Source: Nitrobacter sp047149785
GTDB lineage: Bacteria > Pseudomonadota > Alphaproteobacteria > Rhizobiales > Xanthobacteraceae
DNA length: 64,000 bases
Assembly: GCF_047149785.1 (NCBI RefSeq)
Contig: NZ_BAAGBE010000001.1
Coordinates: forward strand, 1,798,001 to 1,862,000
Reading direction: 5' to 3'
Part shown: positions 21,678-31,689 of the stretch, in pieces
How positions within the stretch are numbered: the stretch's first letter is position 1
Layout of the letters: every line of letters begins with the position of its first letter
Made by a program: the position numbers and the translations under genes
The notes under the pieces: model-generated
What the model saw: the letters and a program-made list of their open reading frames with translations, nothing else
Told to the model about the DNA's origin: nothing
Database searches by the model: none

Positions 21678-24638
21678 AGCTCCGCCTTCCATCAGCCTGA
21701 GAAACACGCCGCGCACATCTGCCTGGGTATCGCGGACGCGCGCTTCAAGCGCCGAGAAGTCGGGGGCATCCCCGGCCCGCGCCATCACCGGCAGCAGATC
21801 ATTGCCCGCCGTTGCCGGCTTGAATTTGTCGCTGACGCAGAGCCGCAGGATTTGCGTCAGATCATGATAGAGCCGCGCCGCGGGCCGCAGGATTTCCGCA
21901 TCCGGCAACGACAGAACGCCCAACCGCTGCGCGTTGTCGAGCGCCTGCTGTGTATTGACGCTGAGAATGTCCGGCTTGTCCGCCGCGTGGACGAGCTGAA
22001 GATACTGCGCGATAAAATCGATATCGACCATACCGCCGGCGGCGTGTTTCAGATCCCAGATATCCTGCTCGCCTTTTTCCAGCGCGATGGCACGGCGCAT
22101 CTCCGCGACATCGCTGGCTATCAGTCGGGCATCGCGCCGCCGCGTCAGAATATTCCGGATGACACGTTCGATCCGGGCGCGAAACAACGGCGACGACGAG
22201 ATCACGCGCGCACGCGTGAGCGCCATGTGCTCCCAGGTCCATGCTTCGTGCTCCTGGTAATCGGCAAACGAGTCGATATGCGACGCGACGGGGCCGGCGC
22301 GGCCAGAAGGCCGCAGCCGCATGTCGACATCATAGAGGACGCCGTAATTGGTGCGGGTGGTGAACGCGCTAATGAGACGCTGGGTGAAGCGGGCAAAGTA
22401 TTGCGCGCCGTGCAGCGGCCGCGCGCCGTCGGAATCGGGATGTTCGGAATCGAAATCGTACAGCAGGATCAAATCCAGATCGGACGATGCGGTCATCTCG
22501 CGGCTCCCGAGCTTGCCCATCGCAACGATCGCGGTCTCCTGCCCTGCGATCCATCCATACTGGTCGGCGAACTGGTCCTTCACCAAACCATGCACGGTGT
22601 CGACGATCCCTTCAGCCACGTCGGCGAATACCTGCCCGGCCTGGCGTGCCGACACGGTGCCGGACAGGATGCGCGTGCCGATGAGGAACAGGCTTTCCTG
22701 GCCGAACAGCCGCATCCGGTCGAGAAATTCCTCATAGGAATTCGCGTCCTCGAGCGTGGCAGCCAGCCGCGCCGACAGTTCGTTCCGATCGGGCATGGCG
22801 CCGAAGAAACGCGGATCGATCAGCCCGTCCATGATCTGGGGCCGACGCGCCAGCATGTCGGCGAGCCGCGGCGCCGCGCCGAGCACGAGCGCGACCAGCG
22901 CGACGAGATCCCTGTTCTGACTGAGCAGCGAGATCAGCCGGCCGCCGCGCTGAAGCGCCTGCAAGAACCGATCGAATGCCATAACCGCGCTGTCCGGCTC
23001 CTCCGCGCGCGCCAGACCGTCGATCAGCGCCGGCACGAAGGCCTCGAACGCGATGCGTGTCGCCTCGACCTTGAGGGCTCGATATCCGCCCGCCATCCAT
23101 TGCTGGATGGTGCCGGCGACCATTCTCGGCTGCCTGAAGCCGAGCTTCAGCAAATGATCGAGAAGCCGCACGTCATCGGGTCCTGCGGCGTATTCCACCG
23201 CCGGCAGATTGACGGTGCCGGCGGCATCGCCTTCGAACAGCCGGCTGTAGTGCCCCTGCACGCAATTCAGGTGCACAAGCAATTCGGCGGCAAAGCTCGC
23301 CCGATCGTCAAATCCGAGGAATCGCGCGAAGCGTTCCATCGCTTCGATATCGGCGGGCAAGGTGTGGGTCTGCTCGTCGGCCATCATCTGGATCCGATGC
23401 TCGACCTTGCGCAAAAACAAATAAGCGGCTGCCAGTTCGTCCCGCGCCTGCTCCGTGATCCAGTTGCTCGAGGCGAGAATATTCAGCGCGTCCAGCGTCG
23501 AGCGCACCCGCAATTCGGGATGACGTCCGCCGGCGATCAGTTGCTGAGTCTGCGCGAAGAATTCGATCTCACGAATGCCGCCGCGTCCGATCTTGACGTT
23601 GTGGCCTTCGACGGCGATCTCGCTTTGCCCGCGAAAGGTCTGCATCTGCCGCTTCATGTCGTGAACGTCGGCAAGGGCCGCGAAATCGAGATGCTTGCGC
23701 CAGACGAAGGGCGAAATCTCCGCGATCGCGGTCTCGCCAGCCTTGCGGTCGCCGGCGCAGGGTCGCGCCTTGATCATCGCGGCGCGCTCCCAGGTTCGCC
23801 CTTCGCGCTCGTAATAGTCGAGCGCGGCGGCGGTCGAGACCGCGACCTGGGTCGAGGCGGGATCCGGCCGCAGGCGCAGATCGACCCGAAAGACGTAGCC
23901 GTCGCCGGTTCTTTGTTGCAGCATGCGCGCAAGCGACTGCGTGAGGCGCACGAAGAACGGCTGCGGCTCGATCCCAGGCGCGAGCGTCGGCGCCGCGAGA
24001 TCGAAGAAGACGATCAGATCGATATCGCTGGAATAGTTGAGTTCGCCCGCGCCCATCTTGCCCATTGCGAGCACCACGAAGCCGCTGCCGTCCTCGGGCC
24101 GGTCGGCGTCGGAAGGTTGCAAACGGCCACGCGCAGTCTCCTGCCGCAGCAGGAACCGCAACGCGCTCCGGACCGCGGCAACGGCGATATCGGTCAATGC
24201 CGCCGTGACCCGCATCACCGGCCAGACCCCACCGATGTCGCACAACGCGATCAGCAGCGCGGCTTCCGCCTTGACGGCGCGAAGCTGCCGCATGGCCTCG
24301 GTCTCATCGCCCGCCTCCGCCGCGTCAGACATTTCCGCGACCAGCCGGGCGAGATGGTCTTCGGGCTCGCCGCGAAACAGTCGCAGCGTCCGGTCCGGAT
24401 CGGCGCGCATCAGGTCGAAAAGATAGGGAGACGACTCCGCAACACCGAGCAGGACGGCCCGGATCAGGGGAAACGAAGCAATCAGGGCCCGTATTGCGCC
24501 CGATTGCTCCGGCGTCAGGTCGGACAGCCAGTCCTCAAGACGGCGTTCGGCCTCGGCGTGCGCGAACACCCCCGGTCCGTCCGCAAGACGCGCCGCCAGA
24601 CAGGCCCGGTCCGCGTCGTCCTTCGCGGATGAAATCAT
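21675..24638 (-). CDS. glnE: Bifunctional glutamine synthetase adenylyltransferase/adenylyl-removing enzyme
   Basis: 987 residues, within the usual 950-1000. It attaches AMP to, and removes it from, a tyrosine of glutamine synthetase in response to PII and glutamine. Two nucleotidyltransferase domains are visible: N-terminal adenylyl-removing GELNYSSDIDLIVFFD and C-terminal adenylylating SREMTASSDLDLILLYDFD, each followed by a helical domain. The ATG overlaps the stop of the upstream histidine kinase gene by four bases (ATGA), so glnE appears to be co-transcribed with the regulator-kinase pair. Confidence 0.96.
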   Translation of the reverse strand: MISSAKDDADRACLAARLADGPGVFAHAEAERRLEDWLSDLTPEQSGAIRALIASFPLIRAVLLGVAESSPYLFDLMRADPDRTLRLFRGEPEDHLARLVAEMSDAAEAGDETEAMRQLRAVKAEAALLIALCDIGGVWPVMRVTAALTDIAVAAVRSALRFLLRQETARGRLQPSDADRPEDGSGFVVLAMGKMGAGELNYSSDIDLIVFFDLAAPTLAPGIEPQPFFVRLTQSLARMLQQRTGDGYVFRVDLRLRPDPASTQVAVSTAAALDYYEREGRTWERAAMIKARPCAGDRKAGETAIAEISPFVWRKHLDFAALADVHDMKRQMQTFRGQSEIAVEGHNVKIGRGGIREIEFFAQTQQLIAGGRHPELRVRSTLDALNILASSNWITEQARDELAAAYLFLRKVEHRIQMMADEQTHTLPADIEAMERFARFLGFDDRASFAAELLVHLNCVQGHYSRLFEGDAAGTVNLPAVEYAAGPDDVRLLDHLLKLGFRQPRMVAGTIQQWMAGGYRALKVEATRIAFEAFVPALIDGLARAEEPDSAVMAFDRFLQALQRGGRLISLLSQNRDLVALVALVLGAAPRLADMLARRPQIMDGLIDPRFFGAMPDRNELSARLAATLEDANSYEEFLDRMRLFGQESLFLIGTRILSGTVSARQAGQVFADVAEGIVDTVHGLVKDQFADQYGWIAGQETAIVAMGKLGSREMTASSDLDLILLYDFDSEHPDSDGARPLHGAQYFARFTQRLISAFTTRTNYGVLYDVDMRLRPSGRAGPVASHIDSFADYQEHEAWTWEHMALTRARVISSSPLFRARIERVIRNILTRRRDARLIASDVAEMRRAIALEKGEQDIWDLKHAAGGMVDIDFIAQYLQLVHAADKPDILSVNTQQALDNAQRLGVLSLPDAEILRPAARLYHDLTQILRLCVSDKFKPATAGNDLLPVMARAGDAPDFSALEARVRDTQADVRGVFLRLMEGGA

Positions 24639-26095
24639 GCGCCAATCTGTTGCACGTCCGGCGTCGGCGCCGCAAGCCCTTCACCGTCCTGCGCAGGGAT
24701 CGACAGCGTCGCTCGCAGGCCGGGACCCGCGTCGTCGAGCGCGAGACTCCCGCCATGCAGCGTCGCCACCGCGGACGCCAGGCTCAGGCCGAGGCCGGAC
24801 CCCGGCAGCGTCCGGCTGGTTTCGAGCCGCACGAAGCGTTCGACGGCGTGCTTGCGGTTAGGTTCGGGAATCCCGCAACCATGATCGGTCACGGCGAGAA
24901 TGATGCGGTCGCCGTCGCGGCGGGCTTCGATCAGGATTGCCCTGTCGACTTCGGATGCATTCGCACCGAGCGGCTGCGCCGACGGCTTCGGCCGTCCGTA
25001 CTTGATCGCATTTTCGACGAGGTTCGCGAGCGCCTGGCTTATCAGTTCGCGATTGCCATGCAGCGGTGCGGGCCCGGTCCGAACGCTCAACGTCAGCCCG
25101 TTGTCCTCCGCCAGCGGCTCGTAGAGTTCGTGGATACCCTGCGCGACCTCGGCGGCGTCGAAATCCGCCATGTTGTCGCGCGCCTGTCCCGATTCCGCCC
25201 GCGCTATCATCAAAAGCGCGTTGAAGGTGCGGATCAGGCCATCGGATTCCTCGATGGTCTGTTCCAATGCGGCGCGATAGTCGCCCTCGCCGCCGGATCT
25301 GGCGAGCGCTTGCTCGGCGCGATTGCGCAGCCGCGTCAGCGGCGTCTTCAGGTCGTGAGCGATGTTGTCGGAGACTTCCTTCAGCCCGTTCATCAGCGTT
25401 TCGATGCGTTCGAGCATCGCATTGAGGTTCTCCGCCAGACGGTCGAGTTCGTCGCCGCTGCGGCCAACAGGAAGCCGGCCGCCCAGGTCTCCGGCCATGA
25501 TGCGCTGGGTGGTTCCGGTCATCGCATCGATCCGGCGCAGGACGCGCCGCGCCACGAAGACGCCGCCGCCGAGTCCGAGAACCACCACGATCAGAAGCGA
25601 CCATTGCGCGGCCGAAGCCACGACGCTGAAGATGCGATGGCGTTCCTCGAGATCCCGGCCGATCAGCAGCCGAAATCCATTGGACAACTCCGTCACATTG
25701 ACCAATGCGCGATGGTCGGTCTTGTCCTGCTCGTCGAGGCGGCGGTAGGCAGTCTCGGTCCAGCCGGTGGTTGCCATCACGCCGGGCTGAAGCGACCCGA
25801 CATTGCCGGCGACCGCCAGTCCGGCCGGCGTCGTTACCAGATAAAGATTGGAGCCTGGCCGCAGAGCGCGATTTTCGATGGCGAAGACGAGCCCGCGCAA
25901 GCCGCGGCGGTTGAAAACACCCGTGAGCAGGTTGATTTCCTCGCTCACCGTCGCTGCGATCTGGTCGGTAATCAGGCGGCGGGTATTCCAGGCGAAATAT
26001 CCGAGGAGAGAGGCCGCAAACAGCGCGAACAGCAGCAGATAGACCAGCGTCAGCCGAAACGCCGTCGTGCGAAACAGCTTACCGAACGCCGTCAC
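24635..26095 (-). CDS. OmpR-family-partner sensor histidine kinase
   Basis: 486 residues starting from GTG at 26095, four bases after the response regulator stop. Transmembrane helices at about 15-35 and 164-184 flank a periplasmic domain; then HAMP (about 185-237), HisKA with His about 247 in NIAHDLKTPLTRLRNR, and HATPase with DHGCGIPE and GSGLGLSLA. It pairs with the regulator encoded immediately upstream, and the operon continues into glnE. The nearby upstream degP gene suggests an envelope-stress theme, but no regulatory link is shown by the sequence. Confidence 0.9.
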   Translation of the reverse strand: MTAFGKLFRTTAFRLTLVYLLLFALFAASLLGYFAWNTRRLITDQIAATVSEEINLLTGVFNRRGLRGLVFAIENRALRPGSNLYLVTTPAGLAVAGNVGSLQPGVMATTGWTETAYRRLDEQDKTDHRALVNVTELSNGFRLLIGRDLEERHRIFSVVASAAQWSLLIVVVLGLGGGVFVARRVLRRIDAMTGTTQRIMAGDLGGRLPVGRSGDELDRLAENLNAMLERIETLMNGLKEVSDNIAHDLKTPLTRLRNRAEQALARSGGEGDYRAALEQTIEESDGLIRTFNALLMIARAESGQARDNMADFDAAEVAQGIHELYEPLAEDNGLTLSVRTGPAPLHGNRELISQALANLVENAIKYGRPKPSAQPLGANASEVDRAILIEARRDGDRIILAVTDHGCGIPEPNRKHAVERFVRLETSRTLPGSGLGLSLASAVATLHGGSLALDDAGPGLRATLSIPAQDGEGLAAPTPDVQQIGA

Positions 26096-26099
26096 CTTC

Positions 26100-26777
26100 T
26101 TACCGGATGTCGTCGCGGATCATGTAACCGGCGCCGCGAATGGTGTGAAGCAGCGGCCGTTCAAACCCCTTGTCGATCTTGGAACGCAGCCGCGAAATAT
26201 GCACGTCGATGACGTTGGTCTGCGGATCGAAGTGGTAGTCCCAGACGTTCTCGAGCAGCATGGTCCGGGTCACGACCTGCCCTGCATGTTTCATGAGATA
26301 TTCGAGCAGGCGGAACTCGCGCGGCTGCAGCGTCAGCTCCTCTTCGCCACGCGCGACACGATGCGACAGCCGGTCGAGTTCGAGATCGCCGACACGATAG
26401 ACGGTCTCCTCGCGACCGCCCTGGCGGCGCGACAGGACTTCCACCCGCGCCAGCAATTCGGCGAATGAATAGGGCTTCGGCAGGTAGTCGTCGCCACCGG
26501 CGCGCAAACCCCTGATGCGATCGTCGACCTGACCGAGCGCCGAGAGAATGAGCACGGGAGTCCGGTTGCCCTTGTCGCGCAGGGAGCCGATCACCGAGAG
26601 CCCGTCGCGTTTCGGCAGCATCCGGTCGACTACCAGCACGTCGTAGTCCCCCCCGTCGGCAAGCGAGAGTCCCTCCTCGCCGTCACTGGCAAGCTCCGCG
26701 ACATGCCCGACCTCGCGAAACGCCTTCACGAGATAGTCCGCGGACTCGCGATCGTCTTCAATGATCAGCAGGCGCAT
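26100..26777 (-). CDS. OmpR/PhoB-type response regulator
   Basis: 225 residues. The receiver domain has the acidic pair EDD (8-9), phospho-acceptor Asp about 51 in LVVDRMLP, and the conserved Lys in YLPKPYSFAELLAR. A C-terminal winged helix follows (LTLQPREFRLLEYLMKHAGQVVTRTMLLENVW, VDVHISRLRSKID). The start MRLLIIEDD was chosen because the receiver fold begins there, although the frame is open 30 codons further upstream. It forms an operon with the sensor kinase and glnE. Confidence 0.92.
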   Translation of the reverse strand: MRLLIIEDDRESADYLVKAFREVGHVAELASDGEEGLSLADGGDYDVLVVDRMLPKRDGLSVIGSLRDKGNRTPVLILSALGQVDDRIRGLRAGGDDYLPKPYSFAELLARVEVLSRRQGGREETVYRVGDLELDRLSHRVARGEEELTLQPREFRLLEYLMKHAGQVVTRTMLLENVWDYHFDPQTNVIDVHISRLRSKIDKGFERPLLHTIRGAGYMIRDDIR

Positions 26778-27062
26778 CTGGTTGCTGGAATTGCCCAAGA
26801 TGTATTGTCTTTCCATCACCATGGCGCGCTCATCGCCCGCGCGCAAGACCGCGAGAATGCCCCGCAATCCGCAAAAAAGCGGGCGGCGGAGCTTGGGGCG
26901 ACTCCACCGCCCTAGTCCTTCCGACGGAGGGGGGCTGTTCCCATCGGAAGGTAACTCAAGGGGACGGGCTTTTGGCCCGCCCCCCGGAAAGTGTCGTCAG
27001 CGGGGGCGACTGATGCCGGCGACCCTTCCCATCTCTTGCAAGGCTCACACCCGTTATCGATC

Positions 27063-27133
27063 GAGCATGATCTCAGTCCGAAAACCCGTTTCCGCTTTGC
27101 GCTGGCGCGGCCCTTCGGGTCGGGATCATGCTC
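27063..27133 (-). terminator. Long hairpin at the 3' end of degP
   Basis: A perfect 10-bp inverted repeat (gagcatgatc at 27063-27072, gatcatgctc at 27124-27133) starts at the degP stop and encloses a GC-rich 51-base loop. It is a common repeat type of this bacterial group and probably ends degP transcription. The rest of the 355-base region 26778-27132 must hold the promoter of the regulator operon, but I see no clear -35/-10 pair. Confidence 0.55.
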
Positions 27134-28698
27134 TAACCCTTCGCGATCGGCACCGCGACAAATCGCGCCGTGCCGCCGGTGCGAACCCGCATCAGAATGC
27201 TCTTCTTGTTGTCGGCGCGCGCCGCCTTGATCGCCGCGCGCACGTCGGCCGAGTTGGAGACGCTCTTTCCGCCGACCTCGAGGATCACGTCACCTTCCTT
27301 GAAACCGCGATCCGCAGCCGCGCTCTTCGGATCGACGTCGATGACGACGACCCCCGCGGCGCCGGCGCCCGCAACCGACGCTGCCGGCGCGACCGTCATG
27401 CCGAGCCTGGGAACCTCGCTGCCGCGCGAGAACTCATGATCACCGTCGAAACCGGCCTTTGCTTCGACGGTGTTGGGCAGCGTGCCGAGCGTCAGGTTGA
27501 CGACCTTGTCGGCCCCCTTGTGCAGGATGTTCAGCTTGATCGAGGTCCCCGGCGCAAGGCCTCCAATGGTCCGCGCCAGTTCGCGCGCATCCTTGACGGT
27601 AGCGCCGTTGACCTGCGTGATCACATCGCCGGACTCGATGCCGGCCTTGGCCGCCGGACTGTCGGCCTGCGGCTCGGCCACCAGCGCGCCTTCGGCTTTC
27701 TTGAGGCCGAGGCTATCGGCGATATCTGCGGTGACCGGCTGGATCTGGACGCCGATCCATCCGCGGCTCACCGAACCCTTGGACTTGAGCTGCGCGACAA
27801 CGTTTTTCACGGTGCTGGCGGGAATCGAGAACGCGATGCCGACGCTGCCGCCGGACGGCGAATAGATCGCTGTGTTCACCCCGATCACGTCGCCCTTCAT
27901 GTTGAAGGCCGGGCCGCCTGAGTTGCCCTTGTTCACGGGTGCGTCGATCTGGATGAAATCGTCATAGGGACCGTTGCCGATGTCACGGCCGCTGGCCGAC
28001 ACGATGCCGGCGGTCACGGTGCCGCCAAGACCGAACGGGTTGCCGACAGCAAGCACCCAGTCGCCGATCCGCGCCTTGTCGTCCGACAGCTTCGCAAACG
28101 GGAAATTCGAGCCGCCCTCGACTTTGATCAAGGCAAGATCCGTGCGCGGATCGGTTCCGATCACCTTGGCGGTATAGGTCTTGCCGTCATCGGTCGTGAC
28201 TTCGACCTTGTCCGCGTCGTCGACGACATGGTTGTTGGTCACGGCATAGCCGTCGGACGAAATGAAGAAGCCGGAGCCCTGCCCCGTCACGACTCCGTGG
28301 CGGTGGCCGCGCAATCCGGGCGGCAGTCCGTCGGGTCCGCCGAAGCGGCGGAAGAACCGTTCCATCGGCGAACCCGGCTGGAACGGCAAATCATCATCAC
28401 TGGCGGTCGACTTATCCTTTATGCGAACCTTGACCGAAATCACCGACGGTCTCACGCGCTCGACGATATCGGCAAAGCCGACCGGATGGTCGACCTTGCT
28501 GACGTCGTGGTTGACCTGCGCATGGGCAGGAGTTGTGAAGAGATCGGTTTTGGCGGCCTGAGGAGCGAACCCGTATGCTGCCAGCCCGAGGCCGGCGCCG
28601 ACAGACGCCATGAGCGCGAACCTGCGCGCGGTAACCCCGAAGCGGCGGGTGGGCTTGGGCGAAGGAAGCGGAGATAGGTCGGTAGGCCGGTCGGTCAT
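27133..28698 (-). CDS. degP: Periplasmic serine endoprotease DegP/MucD (Do family)
   Basis: 521 residues. An N-terminal signal sequence (hydrophobic stretch about 26-45, cleavage probably after AHA at about 60) leads to a trypsin-like domain with His157 (NNHVV), Asp187 (TDLALIKV) and Ser260 (NKGNSGGPAF), then two PDZ domains (about 300-390 and 415-510). DegP degrades or chaperones misfolded envelope proteins. It lies downstream of ccmIEFH after a 443-base gap, so it has its own promoter. Confidence 0.93.
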   Translation of the reverse strand: MTDRPTDLSPLPSPKPTRRFGVTARRFALMASVGAGLGLAAYGFAPQAAKTDLFTTPAHAQVNHDVSKVDHPVGFADIVERVRPSVISVKVRIKDKSTASDDDLPFQPGSPMERFFRRFGGPDGLPPGLRGHRHGVVTGQGSGFFISSDGYAVTNNHVVDDADKVEVTTDDGKTYTAKVIGTDPRTDLALIKVEGGSNFPFAKLSDDKARIGDWVLAVGNPFGLGGTVTAGIVSASGRDIGNGPYDDFIQIDAPVNKGNSGGPAFNMKGDVIGVNTAIYSPSGGSVGIAFSIPASTVKNVVAQLKSKGSVSRGWIGVQIQPVTADIADSLGLKKAEGALVAEPQADSPAAKAGIESGDVITQVNGATVKDARELARTIGGLAPGTSIKLNILHKGADKVVNLTLGTLPNTVEAKAGFDGDHEFSRGSEVPRLGMTVAPAASVAGAGAAGVVVIDVDPKSAAADRGFKEGDVILEVGGKSVSNSADVRAAIKAARADNKKSILMRVRTGGTARFVAVPIAKG

Positions 28699-28841
28699 GC
28701 GCGGAAGCTCCAGAACAAGATTGATCAGTATCGGGGAAGCAGCACTTCAGGTTCTGAAGATGGGGATTCGCGCCTTACAGCGGGCTGGCCGGGAAATTAA
28801 TGTTTCGTAACAATGGGCAAGCCGCCTGATACGGCGGTTTA

Positions 28842-28970
28842 TAGCGTTTTCAAGCGAAGCATGTCCTTGGGGCTTGACCCGAGGATGGGTACCGGTTCGC
28901 GTGTAGAAAACGCGTCAAAACAAAAAGCTGGAGCCCCGACTTTGATTCCATCAAAGCCGGAATTGTTCCA
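28842..28970. repeat. Interspersed intergenic repeat, family A, copy 2
   Basis: It starts atagcgttttcaagcgaagc and contains the family core taccggttcgcg, aaaacgcgtcaaaacaaaaa and a hairpin around ggctttgatggaatcaaagcc (seen here in the opposite orientation). It fills part of the 443-base gap between degP and ccmH. The rest of the gap (28971-29141) shows no gene. Confidence 0.8.
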
Positions 28971-29141
28971 GCGCACACCGGCACAAGGCTCATTCGCTCA
29001 ATTGCATAACACCGGCTTGCAGCGACCGACGTCAACTGAGCGAACGTTCCTGCCGGTGCATTCCGAAGTTCGGTCGCAACAGCGCCGTCGGCCCAAGGCG
29101 TTCACGTCGGTCGCGGCGATGCGAATGATGGCGTCGAGCCG

Positions 29142-29696
29142 CTATCCGGGCTCACCGGGTTCGGCTATCAGCTTCGCCAGCCGCGCCTCTTCGTCCGCGC
29201 TCAGTCGCGGCGGCGTATTCGCGGCCGCCTGCATCGCCTTGGAGCGCCGCCGGCTGTAACCCAAAAGCGTCAGCCCGCCGCCTGCCAGAACCAGTGGGGT
29301 CAGCAGCCAGAGCAGCAACGTGTTCGTTTCGAAGGGCGGCTTCAGAAGCACGAAGTCGCCGTAGCGGGCGACCAGAAAGTCCAGCACCTGCTGATCGCTG
29401 TCGCCGGCCGCAATGCGCTCGCGCACCAGCAGGCGAAGGTCGCGCGCCAGCGGCGCCGAGGAATCGTCGATCGACTGGTTCTGGCACACCATGCAGCGCA
29501 ATTCGCGCGACAGATTGCGCGCGCGTGCTTCCTGCGCGGGGTTGGACATGATCTCGTCGGGCAGCACCGCAAGAGCGGGAGACGCCATGGCGAGCGCAAG
29601 GCAAACGAGAGCGCCGAAAACATGCGGGAGCGCGCGCCGCGAAAGGAGCCCTCTCCGCGAGGGCACGGGCGGCGATTCCTGCATGAGGTCATGCAT
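29142..29696 (-). CDS. ccmH: Cytochrome c maturation protein CcmH/CycL
   Basis: 184 residues from the ATG at 29696, ten bases after the ccmF stop. It has a signal sequence, the thiol motif RCMVCQNQSIDDS (Cys68 and Cys71), and a C-terminal transmembrane helix (LLLWLLTPLVLAGGGLTLLGY). CcmH reduces the haem-binding CXXCH cysteines of apocytochrome c in the periplasm and works with CcmF and CcmI. It is the last gene of ccmIEFH. Upstream in-frame extension was rejected because it overlaps ccmF. Confidence 0.93.
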   Translation of the reverse strand: MHDLMQESPPVPSRRGLLSRRALPHVFGALVCLALAMASPALAVLPDEIMSNPAQEARARNLSRELRCMVCQNQSIDDSSAPLARDLRLLVRERIAAGDSDQQVLDFLVARYGDFVLLKPPFETNTLLLWLLTPLVLAGGGLTLLGYSRRRSKAMQAAANTPPRLSADEEARLAKLIAEPGEPG

Positions 29697-29706
29697 GATA
29701 ACGGCC

Positions 29707-31689
29707 TCACTCCGCCGGCTGGAGGATGCTAATGGCTTTCGCCGGCTTCGGCGCGCCGACCCGGAGGCGACGGTCGGACAGCGAGAGCACGCCTCCAAAG
29801 GCCATCAGAACCGGTCCGAACCAGATCAGCAGCACCATCGGCTTGTGGTAGATCCGCACCGCGACCGAGCCATCGGCGGCGATGTCGCCGAGCGAGATAT
29901 AGAGCTGGCTCACACCCCGCGTCAGCAGCGCGGCTTCCGTGGTCGATGCCGCGCGCGTGGTGAAGTTGCGCTTCGACGGCGTCATCACCGCGATCGGCTG
30001 CCCGTTCTCGCGCACGGTGAAACGCGCGATGTGTTCGCGATAGTTGGACTGCTGCCGCTGCGACGTGCCATCGAAGGTCAGGCTGTAACCGCCGACCTTC
30101 GCCACGTCGTTCGGCTTCATGGAGGCGATGAATTCGGTGTTCCAGGTGGTTTCGCAAACGATGCCGATCAGGGCCACGCCGAGGCCGGCGTGAGCGAACA
30201 CGGTGCCCCAGGTCGAGCGCGGCAGCCCCTTGGCGCGGCGGAACGACACCGGAAGCGGCGCACGGAAAAGATTGATGCGCTCGGCAAGATCGCTGAGGGC
30301 GCCGAGAATCACGTACACGGCCAATCCAATTGCCAGCGGCGCGAAGGTGCTGCCGCCGCGCGTCCATGCCCACAGCACGGCCACCGCGATCGCGCCGCCG
30401 ATGCCGGCGGCCATCAGCCGCTGCGAGGCGCCAGCCAGGTCGCCGCGCTTCCACGCCAGCATCGGCCCGAACGGCACCGCGACCAGCAGCGGAACGAACA
30501 ATGGAGCGAATGTCAGGTTGAAGAACGGCGCTCCGACCGAAATCCTGTTGCCGGTGAGGACCTCGAGCGCGAGCGGATACAGCGTGCCTACGAATACGGT
30601 CGCGCAAGCGGTGGTCAGGAACAGGTTATTGAGCACGAGCGCGCCCTCGCGCGAGATCGGCGCGAACAGCCCGCCCTGCTTCAAGGAGGAGGCGCGCCAG
30701 ATATACAAGGTCAGGCTGCCGCCGATGAAGGTGCACAGAATCAGCAGGATGAAAACGCCGCGCGTCGGATCGGTGGCGAAGGCATGGACCGATGTCAGTA
30801 CGCCGGAGCGCACCAGGAACGTGCCGAGCAGCGAGAGCGAGAAGGTCAGGATCGCGAGCAGGATGGTCCATACCTTCAGCGCATTGCGCTTTTCCATCAC
30901 CACCGAAGAATGCAGCAGCGCCGTTCCCGCCAGCCATGGCATGAGCGACGCGTTCTCCACCGGATCCCAGAACCACCAGCCGCCCCAGCCCAGCTCGTAA
31001 TAGGCCCAGTACGATCCCATCGCGATTCCGAGCGTCAGGAAGATCCACGCCATCAGCGTCCATGGCCGCACCCAGCGCGCCCAGGCGGCATCGATGCGCC
31101 CTTCGATCAGAGCGGCGACAGCGAAGGAGAACGCGATCGAGAAACCGACATAGCCGAGATAGAGCATCGGCGGATGCACCGCGAGCCCGATATCCTGCAG
31201 CACCGGATTGAGATCGCGCCCTTCCATCGGCGGATTGGCAATCCGCGCGAACGGATTCGATGTCAGCAGGATGAACAGGTAGAACGCGCTCGCGATCCAG
31301 GCCTGCACCGCCAGCACATGGGCGCGCAGCGACTGCGGAAGATTATTCCCGAAGGCAGCGACCAGCCCGCCGAACAACGCGAGGATCGTCACCCACAGCA
31401 GCATGGAGCCCTCGTGATTGCCCCAGACGCCGGTGATCTTGTAGATCATCGGCTTCAGCGAATGAGAGTTCTGGTACACGTTGAGGACCGAGAAATCGGA
31501 AATGACGTGCAGCGTCACCAGCGCGAGGAACGAAGCGCCGACAAACAGCAGTTGCGCGAGCGCGGTCGAGCGCGCGACGTTCATCAGCGCGCCGTCGTGC
31601 AGTCTCGCGCCGATGATCGGAACCGTGGACTGGATCAGCGCGAGTCCGAGCGCCAGCACCAACGCATAATGTCCTGCCTCGGCGATCAT
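29707..31689 (-). CDS. ccmF: Haem lyase subunit CcmF/CycK
   Basis: 660 residues, the normal CcmF length, with about 15 membrane helices. The WWD haem-handling motif GWWFWDPVENASLMPWL is at about 237-252 and the conserved histidine is in AVHPPMLYLGY (about 172). CcmF with CcmH and CcmI attaches haem delivered by CcmE to apocytochromes c. The ATG overlaps the ccmE stop (ATGA). The order ccmI-E-F-H equals cycHJKL of Bradyrhizobium. Confidence 0.96.
   Translation of the reverse strand: MIAEAGHYALVLALGLALIQSTVPIIGARLHDGALMNVARSTALAQLLFVGASFLALVTLHVISDFSVLNVYQNSHSLKPMIYKITGVWGNHEGSMLLWVTILALFGGLVAAFGNNLPQSLRAHVLAVQAWIASAFYLFILLTSNPFARIANPPMEGRDLNPVLQDIGLAVHPPMLYLGYVGFSIAFSFAVAALIEGRIDAAWARWVRPWTLMAWIFLTLGIAMGSYWAYYELGWGGWWFWDPVENASLMPWLAGTALLHSSVVMEKRNALKVWTILLAILTFSLSLLGTFLVRSGVLTSVHAFATDPTRGVFILLILCTFIGGSLTLYIWRASSLKQGGLFAPISREGALVLNNLFLTTACATVFVGTLYPLALEVLTGNRISVGAPFFNLTFAPLFVPLLVAVPFGPMLAWKRGDLAGASQRLMAAGIGGAIAVAVLWAWTRGGSTFAPLAIGLAVYVILGALSDLAERINLFRAPLPVSFRRAKGLPRSTWGTVFAHAGLGVALIGIVCETTWNTEFIASMKPNDVAKVGGYSLTFDGTSQRQQSNYREHIARFTVRENGQPIAVMTPSKRNFTTRAASTTEAALLTRGVSQLYISLGDIAADGSVAVRIYHKPMVLLIWFGPVLMAFGGVLSLSDRRLRVGAPKPAKAISILQPAE

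Noticed and set aside
28699..28841. Heat-shock or ECF sigma promoter for degP
   Set aside because: AT-rich stretch around 28795-28815 looks suggestive, but no convincing -35/-10 pair with correct spacing could be defined by eye.
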